A stretch of DNA of 64,000 bases from Bilabrum cf. latius. Taxonomy: Eukaryota > Bigyra: Bicosoecida > Bigyra > Bicosoecida. The stretch's first letter is position 1. Every line of letters begins with the position of its first letter. Shown one piece after another: positions 49,010 to 58,374 of this stretch. The notes beneath the pieces were generated by a model that saw only the letters and a program-made list of their open reading frames with translations, did not search any database and was not told the origin of the DNA. A program made the position numbers and the translations under genes. The DNA lies in the NCBI GenBank assembly GCA_965178125.1, contig OZ237761.1, forward strand, positions 859,301 through 923,300, written 5' to 3'.

Positions 49010-52000
49010 ATGCAGACCTGGATACAGACCTTCAAGACGTCACTTAAACTTCGAAATATTGGACGCATGACGTGGCTTGTGCAAAACAAGTTGGGCGACG
49101 TGGTTAGCCTGGTTCCCAGCGTTTAGGAGTGTCAGGACGTGGAAAAACAGTGTTTATTGCTGAAGCACCTCGGGAGGGCCGCTATCGACGCTCCGCACCT
49201 CGTGATTAATCTAAAGGATGACTAGGAGCTCTCCGCTCGTGATGTTATGAGTGCATTCGATCGAAGCACTGGGGATCAAGCAAGGGGTCCCATGACAAAC
49301 GGCAGCGAGACCTGCTTCGAGATGGCTGCGCCGCTAGCCGAGATTGACGCCAGTCTTCTTGGCACGGTCCTGGACACCCAACATCGAGGGTTCATTCTGT
49401 CCGATGCATATACGAATGGTATTAGAGAGCTTGACCGTGCCATTCAAGGTGTGCTGAAGGAGTTGCCAGCAGCAACAAGGAGAGCTCGAGAGGAGGCCCT
49501 GGCCGATATCGCGGATGGCCGCCCCCCGAAGGGCTACCTCAAGGACGCGCACTATTTGGATGTGCCTGACTGCAGCTGGGTTCCACAACTCAGCAAGCGT
49601 GCAGAAGAAGTGGAGTTTGAAATCAAGGGCGATTTCAAGGGACCCGACCTGGAGACTGCCGTGAGGAACCGCATCGCCAGTGCAGCAGACTCAGACGTCA
49701 GCTCAATTGTTGCAGCGGTCCGAGATTCGCTTCTGCTGATTGGAGAGGCGTCAGTTGCTGTGAGCGGCTTCCAAGGATTTATGGATGCACCAATTCTTCC
49801 TATCGTGGACGCAAGGTGTGGGTCTCAACGTGAGTTTTGGTTAGACTTGTTTCTCAAGGAAGCATTCGCGACCACAACTTTCGGGTCATCTGTAATGCGT
49901 GGCGGTGTGGTCACAGGCTTCAAAGGATACGGTAAGTCCTAGCTGATGCGGAACGTGATCTTTGGAAAGGCACTCATGCGTTGGGCACTTGAACACTCGG
50001 GAGAGCCATCTATGGATTCGCTACGAAGGGCGAGCTCGAAACCCAACGTGACCCACGTCGGTATCTACGTCGATGACCCTACCGGATCGATCGGTGACTT
50101 GAGGTATGCCAGCCCGGTTGCGCTGATTGCCGCCGGTCTTGCAAAAGCAGGGATCATAAATGCCAACAGTCCGCCCAACTGGGCCAGGACTACATGCCAG
50201 CTCACTCCTAAACTCATGGGAGAGTGGCTGTCGGAACACAACATCCACGTTGTGCTGGCCATGGACGAAGCTCAAAAGGTGCGCATACCTGATGAAGGAT
50301 CCAGGGACTGGCACTACCGAAAAATGGTATCCGAGTTTTGGACGATCATGGCCGACATGATAAACATTGAGCAGCGGAGGCCCACAGTCTTCTTGACTGG
50401 CTCGTAGAAGGGCCTAGCTAAAGAAGTGTATGGGCCAGTTGATGGGCGCGATGTGCTTCAGGACGACAAATTTCTCGTCAATGCAATGCCCAATGTGTAT
50501 TCTGAACCGGAACTGCACCTCATGCTGCTTCGGCAACAACTCTCAAGTGATCAGGAACCTGACGACGTTTCTGAATAGCAGCAAGGTGCGCCGTTTGAAC
50601 GCCGCTCAGTGACAGCAGCTGATGCAGTTCTAGCCTTGGCATTCTGCTTGCGCAAGCAGGGCGGCTTCAAGCTCGGTCAGTGGTGGCACCAGGCTGGGTA
50701 CCTTGTTCAGCCCAGTTTGGAACACGCATTGCGCTCACTCTAGCCTGGTTCACATGTTCAGAATGGCAAGAGTGCACCGGTCGGCAGGATTACCCTGGAA
50801 ATCGCTGAGAGGCACCTGAAAGACAACGGAGTACTTGCCTCGGCAAAATCCGCCAATGACCGTATCTTGAGAGCGTATATGCTGAACGGGGTAATTGCAA
50901 GGAGCCTGGGGGCGCTCCAGGGGACTAGTGTCAAGTTCAGATCTTACATAAGGGCGATGACGGACCGCAAGTCTCTGTTCAGCAGATTTGGAGTTGCTCT
51001 CGCTCGAGCTTCTCTTGCAGGTGGTGCAGCAAGCAAGCAAGCGATGCTCGACCTCGATGATCCTTTCCAGGGCATGCCGCTAGTATCATTGTCTACCGTC
51101 AAGGTCTACTTGAAACAGGTCAGCGATGAATTGCTGCCGACAGATCAGGTTACCTCAAATTGCCTCAAGTACCAAGATGGGCTTGATGGTTTGTTGCGTA
51201 AGTGGCACGATGACTAGTGGTTGATATACCACACTCCTGAGGAGCAGAAGTTCAATCAAATCAAACCGCACTCTGGGTACGTGCAGTTTCCTAACCTGGC
51301 ATACACAAGAGTGGCGCTGCAGGTCGATCTCACCCGAGACATCTTCTTGACAGTTCGGGAGCAACAGGCACTTGACCTTCCGACGGGTGACTTCGGAAAG
51401 GGTTATGAGATGGTAATCGCTGAGTCTTTGCGGCGCAATTTCAAGTCCAAGGTAGTACAAGACGAGAAGCGGCTGCCATCTTTGCCCGCAGACGTGTACT
51501 CCTCGAAACCTGGTGTATTGGAGCTGGCTTGGGATCGAATGAAACCGTCCTCACCCGACCAGCTGCTTCGATTGGAAGAGCTGGGAGATTCCGGGACTAA
51601 GCGCAAGAAGCGTCGACCTGGGATTGTGGTTAGGCAATTCTCGGCTTTTGGTCAAATTTTCAGGGAGCTTCCGGACTAGTTCGGCGCTGATCTCGCCATG
51701 GTGCTGCGAAGCAACGCCAGTCCCGAGAATGCTGACAAGTAGATCTTTCACGTCATTCGGATTCAGGTCAAGACTGGCTCTCAATCCCAAGTAAATGACG
51801 CTAGCGATCTGAAGCAGATGCTTTCCCAGGATACACGAGCCGATGTCCATCAAAGGTACTGTAGATTGCTTGGCGAGGACCACACCTCGGGCAAAGTGGT
51901 AATGCACCGACTCCTCGTCACTAGCAAGCCTGTGAATAAGCCTATGCGCAAGCTGGCCGGCCAAGCATAGAAGGGAGAGAGGCGGCCCGGCAGGTAGCCC

Positions 52001-52291
52001 AAGCCAATCCCGCAGCAAGAGAACATGGACGTGATCTACGATGATGACCTGCATGAGTTGCTGTTCGCAGATGCACGGCTGTATCTGGCTAGGAGGCGAG
52101 TCCTGCTGAGTAAAACAGAAGAAGAGGCACGCCAAGCTTAGGAGGTGCTGAGTAGTGTCCTCAAAGAGGTTGAGCTCGAGCTTAAACTTGGATATGAAAG
52201 CATTGAGGCCGGCAAATTCGACTCAACCAGCCTTGCGGAAGCTTGGTGGAGTCAGCACCGGCACGTCAATGATATTCGCTAGCATATCTAA
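49010..52291 (+). CDS. P-loop NTPase gene copy B, open; resembles Crinkler/RHS-type proteins
   Basis: With TAG as sense the frame is open from the ATG at 49010 to TAA at 52289 (about 1093 residues), containing 13 TAG and no TAA or TGA. An alternative start is the ATG at 49247. Visible features are Walker A GFKGYGKS (about 49920-49942), Walker B VVLAMDEAQK (about 50250-50278), VFLTGS, then a helical region. Near the C-terminus FGADLAMVL and IRIQVKTG resemble the D...QxK pattern of restriction-endonuclease-fold nucleases. NTPase plus such a nuclease, in subtelomeric tandem copies, is the arrangement described for Crinkler/RHS-type proteins of oomycetes, fungi and trypanosomes. Family membership is my inference; whether it is expressed or acts on host or non-self DNA is unknown. 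Confidence 0.7.
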
Positions 52292-52376
52292 ATACGGTTT
52301 CCTTGCTTGGCTGCTAATCTATCAGTACATGTTTTGGTGGATCAAGTTGCCAACTTTTTGTGCCATACAGTTGTGA
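52292..52376. other. Spacer between NTPase gene B and the 58-bp repeats
   Basis: Short unique AT-rich sequence with nothing recognisable. Confidence 0.5.
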
Positions 52377-52560
52377 CCCACCACATGACCAGCTATCCCC
52401 CGAATAGACTCATCCGGGGCACTCTCCCGACACCCACCACATGACCAGCCTGACCCCCCGCATGGACTCATCCAGGGCACTATCCCGACACCCACCACAT
52501 GACCAGCCTGACCCCCCGCATGGACTCATCCAGGGCACTATCCCGACACCCACCACATGA
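52377..52560. repeat. 58-bp subtelomeric tandem repeat, about 3.2 copies
   Basis: CCCACCACATGACC recurs at 52377, 52433, 52491 and 52549 (spacing 56, 58, 58). The last two full units are nearly identical; the first is diverged. The block sits directly before degenerate telomere-like sequence (TTTAGGG/TTTTAGGG variants at 52561-52590). Confidence 0.9.
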
Positions 52561-52649
52561 TTTAGGGGTTTTAGGGAGGGTTTAGGGTTGGGGTGTATGT
52601 CATGGATCGGTGAGAGTGAGACTTGGTGAAAAAAAATTAAAACTTCGAA

Positions 52650-52829
52650 TTAGGGTTAGGGTTAGGGTTAGGGTTAGGGTTAGGGTTAGGGTTAGGGTTA
52701 GGGTTAGGGTTAGGGTTAGGGTTAGGGTTAGGGTTAGGGTTAGGGTTAGGGTTAGGGTTAGGGTTAGGGTTAGGGTTAGGGTTAGGGTTAGGGTTAGGGT
52801 TAGGGTTAGGGTTAGGGTTAGGGTTAGGG
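52650..52829 (+). repeat. Telomere array 1, (TTAGGG)30
   Basis: Thirty exact TTAGGG units, preceded by degenerate variants at 52561-52590. The G-rich strand reads rightward, the orientation expected if the DNA on the left ended here. Confidence 0.97.
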
Positions 52830-52885
52830 TATCTAATATAAAGTCAGGGACAGGGTCGGGGAAAAAAAATTTCATCTTCATTTTT

Positions 52886-53104
52886 TGTCGAAAATGTGCC
52901 CTCTGCGATCTCAGCAACTAGAATAGGTATGAAGATGATTCAAACTGTTTGGGGACGGCCTAGGGCCATATCATGGGGCAAATGTTCCCCAGGTTCCGTT
53001 TTGACCGCGCGGCGACGATACTGGCTGATGAAGATTTACATGTCGAAAATGTGCCCTCTGCGATCTCAGCAACTAGAATAGGTATGAAGATGATTCAAAC
53101 TGTT
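52886..53104 (+). repeat. 64-bp direct repeat around telomere array 2 start
   Basis: The 64-bp sequence beginning TGTCGAAAATGTGCC occurs at 52886-52949 and again at 53041-53104. The first copy continues into unique DNA; the second runs straight into TTAGGG repeats at its terminal GTT. Confidence 0.92.
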
Positions 53105-53792
53105 AGGGTTAGGGTTAGGGTTAGGGTTAGGGTTAGGGTTAGGGTTAGGGTTAGGGTTAGGGTTAGGGTTAGGGTTAGGGTTAGGGTTAGGGTTAGGGTT
53201 AGGGTTAGGGTTAGGGTTAGGGTTAGGGTTAGGGTTAGGGTTAGGGTTAGGGTTAGGGTTAGGGTTAGGGTTAGGGTTAGGGTTAGGGTTAGGGTTAGGG
53301 TTAGGGTTAGGGTTAGGGTTAGGGTTAGGGTTAGGGTTAGGGTTAGGGTTAGGGTTAGGGTTAGGGTTAGGGTTAGGGTTAGGGTTAGGGTTAGGGTTAG
53401 GGTTAGGGTTAGGGTTAGGGTTAGGGTTAGGGTTAGGGTTAGGGTTAGGGTTAGGGTTAGGGTTAGGGTTAGGGTTAGGGTTAGGGTTAGGGTTAGGGTT
53501 AGGGTTAGGGTTAGGGTTAGGGTTAGGGTTAGGGTTAGGGTTAGGGTTAGGGTTAGGGTTAGGGTTAGGGTTAGGGTTAGGGTTAGGGTTAGGGTTAGGG
53601 TTAGGGTTAGGGTTAGGGTTAGGGTTAGGGTTAGGGTTAGGGTTAGGGTTAGGGTTAGGGTTAGGGTTAGGGTTAGGGTTAGGGTTAGGGTTAGGGTTAG
53701 GGTTAGGGTTAGGGTTAGGGTTAGGGTTAGGGTTAGGGTTAGGGTTAGGGTTAGGGTTAGGGTTAGGGTTAGGGTTAGGGTTAGGGTTAGGG
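53103..53792 (+). repeat. Telomere array 2, (TTAGGG)115
   Basis: One hundred and fifteen exact units in the same orientation as array 1. Both arrays are followed by TATCT. Frames reading through it (RVRVRV, PNPNPN) are artefacts. Confidence 0.97.
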
Positions 53793-55327
53793 TATCTGGG
53801 GGTCATGTTAGGATCGGGGCACGCCCTTTTTTTGACCAAAAAAAAAAACGCCGCACATTATATATATTTAGATAGCCCTTGATCAGTAGAGCTGATTTAT
53901 GGTTGGTTGGCGGCACTCATTTCCAATATTGAGTGAGATATGGGGAGGTTTAGGGTCACCAGTTGAGCGGATGATTTTGGCAGGTCGTTTTAGGCATGTT
54001 CAAAGACGAATGGCCATTTGATTGTCTATGTTGTTATCAGAAATGGCCAACAATATGGTATGCATAGCTTGTGTGCCCTGGTTGGGCATTCGCGGCGCCA
54101 GTTCCGCAGGATTGGTGAAAACTCCTTCTAGGAGCGGTTTCGCCTAGTGGTCCATCCGGAGTCAATATTGAGTGGTCCCATCGGATGCGTCTCGATGAGT
54201 AGATCACTTTGATGGTTGGTTGGCGGCACTCATTTCCAAAATTGAGCGAGATATGCCCAGGTTGGCGGTTGGCACCCAGCTGTGCCAGGGCTACTTGTAG
54301 GTTGGCGGTTGGCGAAAATTCAAATTTCGATTCACAAATCGAGACTTATATCATTCGATAGCTCTGGATCATAGAAGTCCTACACGGTAATTTGGGCGTG
54401 TCATCATGCGATGCGGCGCCGGTTCCGCAGGATTGGTGAAAACCTTCTAGGAGCGGTTTCGCCTAGTGGTCCATCCGGAGTCAATATTGAGTGGTCCCAT
54501 CGGATGCGTCTCGATGAGTAGATCACTTTGATGGTTGGTTGGCGGCACTCATTTCCAAAATTGAGCGAGATATGCCCAGGTTGGCGGTCGGCACCCAGCT
54601 GTACTTGTAGGTTGGCGGTTGGCGAAAATTCAAATTTCGATTCACAAATCGAGACTTATATCATTCGATAGCTCTGGATCATAGAAGTTCTACACGGTAA
54701 TTTGGGCGTGTCATCATGCGATGCGGCGCCGGTTCCGCAGGATTGGTGAAAACCTTCTAGGAGCGGTTTCGCCTAGTGGTCCATCCGGAGTCAATATTGA
54801 GTGGTCCCATCGGATGCGTCTCGATGAGTAGATCACTTTGATGGTTGGTTGGCGGCACTCATTTCCAAAATTGAGCGAGATATGCCCAGGTTGGCGGTTG
54901 GCACCCAGCTGTGCCAGGGCTACTTGTAGGTTGGCGGTTGGCGAAAATTCAAATTTCGATTCACAAATCGAGACTTATATCATTCGATAGCTCTGGATCA
55001 TAGAAGTCCTACACGGTAATTTGGGCGTGTCATCATGCGATGCGGCGCCGGTTCCGCAGGATTGGTGAAAACCTTCTAGGAGCGGTTTCGCCTAGTGGTC
55101 CATCCGGAGTCAATATTGAGTGGTCCCATCGGATGCGTCTCGATGAGTAGATCACTTTGATGGTTGGTTGGCGGCACTCATTTCCAAAATTGAGCGAGAT
55201 ATGCCCAGGTTGGCGGTTGGCACCCAGCCGTGCTTGTAGGTTGGCGGTTGGCGAAAATTCAAATTTCGATTCACATATCAAGGCACAAATAGCTCACAAG
55301 GAAGGAGATGCCGATATCAAGGCATTT
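53793..55327. repeat. Subtelomeric tandem repeat, 310-319-bp units
   Basis: ATGGTTGGTTGGCGGCACTC recurs near 53898, 54212, 54531, 54841 and 55160. The later spacings are 319, 310 and 319 bp; the variable 9-bp element is GCCAGGGCT, present in alternate units. Units share the TAGGAGCGGTTTCGCCTAGT and CAAATTTCGATTCACAAATC segments. No gene is supported inside. Confidence 0.9.
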
Positions 55328-56998
55328 TCAATGCTCTGCTCCGTCCGCTGCTGCGGCCGCTTGGCGAGCATCCAGGACTCCTGTGATGTAGGCCATGCGC
55401 TGCTCCAGGCGTTCCAGCAGCCAGTCTGCATTCTCGCCTTCACGGACATCGCACATCCGGACCTGGTTTCCAGCTCTGCGCTTCTGCTTCCCGATCCTCT
55501 TGGAGTTGTCCTTGTACTTTTGAACCTCCTAGACGGTGATCGGGGCTGCACCTCCTGCTTGTGGTGCTGGCGGGACTGGTGCTTGACCTGCAGCTCCTGC
55601 AGCAACTTGTGCTGGTGGGGCTGGTGCTTGACCTGCAGCTCCTGCAGCAGCTTGTTGGGCTGGTGGGACTGGTGCTTGACCTGCGGCTCCTGCAGCAGCT
55701 TGTGCTGGTGGGACTGGCCCTTGACCTGCAGCTCCTGCAGCAGCTTGTGCTGGTGGGACTGGTGCTTGACCTGCAGCTCCTGCAGCAGCTTGCGCTGGTG
55801 GGACTGGTGCTTGACCTGCAGCTCCTGCAGCAGCTTGTTGGGCTGGCGGGGCTGGTGCTTGACCTGCAGCTCCTGCAGCAGCGTGTGGTGCTGGTGGTGC
55901 TGGAGCCGGGGCTGGGGCCTGGGAGTTCCCGCGACGAGCTCTTAGGCGACCATTTGACCGCCCTTTGCGGCTCCGCATACCTGATGCATGCATCTCCGCC
56001 TCCTCCTCTGCCTTCTCGTCGTCGAAATCAGAGCCCTCATCGTCGCTCTCGGAGTCGTCGTCACTGGGAGCCGCCTCACCATCGTGCTCATCCTCGCTGT
56101 CGCTCCCACTTTCATCATGCTGGTCGTAGGACGAGGCACTTCCCGCGCCCCTGCCTGCGCCCGATGCAGCGCCCGTGCGTCCAGGAGCCTTCCCCTTGTG
56201 ACGAGCCGCAGAGCGTTTGGACTTGGCTGCTGCTGCTGCCGCGCCCGCCTCGTCGTCCTCATCGGATTCGCCCTCCTCAAAGACATGCCTGAGCAGAGCA
56301 TTCCGAAATCCTCGGCTGGCCTTGGAGCCCGAGATGCGCCGCGACTTGCCAGGTGCACCCCTCGCGGCTCGCCCCCGTGCCGGGCCGATCGAGCCCTTGG
56401 CCGAACTGGACCCGCCGCGGGCCTTATGACGTCCAACTGGCCCTGGTTGGGGCACTGCCAGGATCCTTGGCATCATGTCGTCCTTGGTGCTGAACCAGGA
56501 CGTCTGCATGTCCTCTGACCCGAAGACATCCTGCAAGACCGCCTGCATAGCGTTGTCCTCCGTACGACTGCCGTGTCGCCGTGCCATCCTCACAAGCCAC
56601 CCAGGAATATCATGCACCTTCCTCTTGTTTAGGGCAGCGCGACCATTCACCAACCATGTGATCTTGCCTACAGTCCAGTCATCGTCACGAGCCTTCCTGA
56701 CCGCCTCCAAGAAGTTTTCTACGCCGTCCTCCGCTCCCCCGCGACTGGCGAACGCGTAGGCAACTGCATCGGTTGTCGTGTTGTCTGCAACTTCCACGTC
56801 GACCTCCATGTCCTCCAGAACGGCCTGAACTTGCTCGCGGACTCGGCCTCGCACATCCTCGGCGGGCGCAAGCACGCAGCCTGTCCCCTTCAGGAAGCCA
56901 TGCAGCGTAACCACAAGGACCTTGGCGGCGTTGGCCCTCGGTGTCTTGCCGATGATGTCCACGATGGTCTGAGAGATGTCGTTGTGCTTGGGTGGCAT
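55328..56998 (-). CDS. Unrecognised subtelomeric protein with Ala/Pro/Gln repeats
   Basis: The frame from the ATG at 56998 (MPPKHNDISQTIVDI) to TGA at 55330 encodes about 556 residues with one in-frame TAG (55531-55529). The ATG follows a good acceptor (TTCGCGCAG then GCC), so an upstream exon is likely; an open frame also extends to 57178. Residues 1-155 look globular (GRAALNKRKVHDIPGWLVRM). A basic segment, an acidic Asp/Glu/Ser segment (about 250-320) and seven to eight copies of a roughly 15-residue APxPPAQAAAGAAGQ repeat follow. The C-terminus is helical (ENADWLLERLEQRMAYITGV). I recognise no family. It is divergent from the next gene, about 1.4 kb away. Confidence 0.6.
55540..55905 (-). 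repeat. Coding minisatellite, about 45-48-bp units
   Basis: Seven to eight copies of a 45-48-bp unit, seen on the plus strand as CTTGACCTGCAGCTCCTGC, encode the Ala/Pro/Gln repeats. Units vary in a Gln codon and in Pro/Val/Gly positions while keeping frame. Confidence 0.85.
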
Positions 56999-58374
56999 GG
57001 CCTGCGCGAAGAAGAAGTGCGGCAGATAGCGCAAGATAGGTTGTGGCTGCGGTGGGAGGGCGGCACCACATGCAGCTGCCGTGCGCAGACACAGCACTGG
57101 ACCAACCATTCGATATGGCACCAAGGGGTCCATTCCAATCAGGAAACATGCCACTATTCGATGCAACATAGGTTGCAACCGGGCATCTCAAGTTGCAACC
57201 GGTCGTTGTCGCACAAGCAAACCAGATTGGCAGTAGCGTGCACTTTCCAGCCACCACCAATTGCAGTTGGGAGGGATGCCCTCATTTCAGCTCGGACAAA
57301 GGCCACAGTGAGACAACCAGGCATTCGTGTGTACTTAAATAGTAATATTGCATACATCTGGCAAGGTCGGAAGTCACAAAGCTCGAGCATTGCAACGATC
57401 ATAAGGTCATGTCAGCAGACGCACCTCGCTCCCAGACAAATCACCAAATTGCGCCCCGCAGGAAAAGAAAATCGCCGCGGCGCGCGTTGCAATCAAAACG
57501 TGAGACAACAATGCAACTATAGACGCGCGGCTGCATGGCAGTTTGCGCGCAGGATAGTGCGCGCACAGGGCGAATCCATTCCAGCTGTCCGGCGCACCCA
57601 GCACGTTGGGCCAATTTTCGCCATGTTACCGCGGACAATTTTCAATCGCAGGCTCCCAAAGTCTATTTTAGACATCATTGAATACAACTGTTCGCTATAA
57701 TTCTCACGTGAGTTCTTTTTTGTGGGTTTGAAAAATGAGCGTCTCGCGTCCGACAGCGGGCCGGCTGCGTGGCCGTCCGGAGCCGTTTTGCGGGGGAGGG
57801 GTGTGATGAGTGCACCGTGCGCCGTGCCCCTGTTGGATGTCATGCCTAACTGAAGCTCATTGGAGTACTATTACCCCTGTGCCATGGTTCTCCGGCCCTG
57901 GACCAGGCCTCGTGCACCCAAATTCCGGCCGGTCGGCACCAGCCCTCCAGACGGGGGTGCGCGCGGCCCCGGGAGGCGACGGGGGCGGGTGCCCGACCAT
58001 GCAATGTGTTCTTGTGGCCCTTGGAGGCAAAGGCAGCCGCCCCTTGTTCCCTGACGATGTGTGTCTGGCTTGCTGCACCGGTGCGGAGGTGCTCGCCGGG
58101 TGGGCCCCGCGCTGCGGGGCCTTCCCAGGCTCCTATCCTGCAGTGTGCTGCAGGGTGCACTGCAGGGTGCTGTTAGTGTCTGCTGCATGTATTGTCGCAT
58201 GTCTGCTACGTTGCTAGTGCCGCGGGAGCGTTCTCGACCCGTCCCGCCAAGCTCCCCCACTGCCCCCCACTGCCGCCCACCGCACCATCCACATGTATGG
58301 AGCGCTGCGTTCTGTTTGTCTCCCGCTGTGGACTCTAGCTTACTCCTACCAATGCTACTCCTTGCGACCGCAGG
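56999..58374. other. Divergent intergenic region with probable 5' exons
   Basis: Both flanking genes have a splice acceptor just before their first recognisable ATG (GCGCAG on the minus strand near 57001; ACCGCAG at 58367-58373), so this region probably contains 5' untranslated exons and both promoters. I cannot place the donors with confidence. Confidence 0.45.

Larger units (their letters stand above)
38901..52291 (+). repeat. Tandem array of about 4.8-kb units carrying P-loop NTPase genes
   Basis: Unit starts (CAGCAGCACTCCACAGGCC) lie at 38901, 43720 and 48551, so unit 1 is 4819 bp and unit 2 is 4831 bp. The difference comes from a 15-bp duplication (GDKPS codons at about 45168) and a 3-bp difference in a diverged patch near 40190. 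Each complete unit holds a 460-bp leader, a decayed NTPase gene (A type), a 260-bp piece of the B-type gene and a 700-bp UTP13 fragment. The third unit shares the leader and 5' gene half, then switches at about 49940 to the full-length B-type gene. Units 1 and 2 are otherwise nearly identical, implying recent duplication or gene conversion. Confidence 0.93.

Noticed and set aside
52377-52560. CRISPR-like array
   Set aside because: The units are contiguous 58-bp tandem copies without unique spacers, in eukaryotic subtelomeric DNA.
52600-53875. Open frames of RVRVRV, TLTLTL and PNPNPN type
   Set aside because: They are only translations of TTAGGG repeats in different frames.
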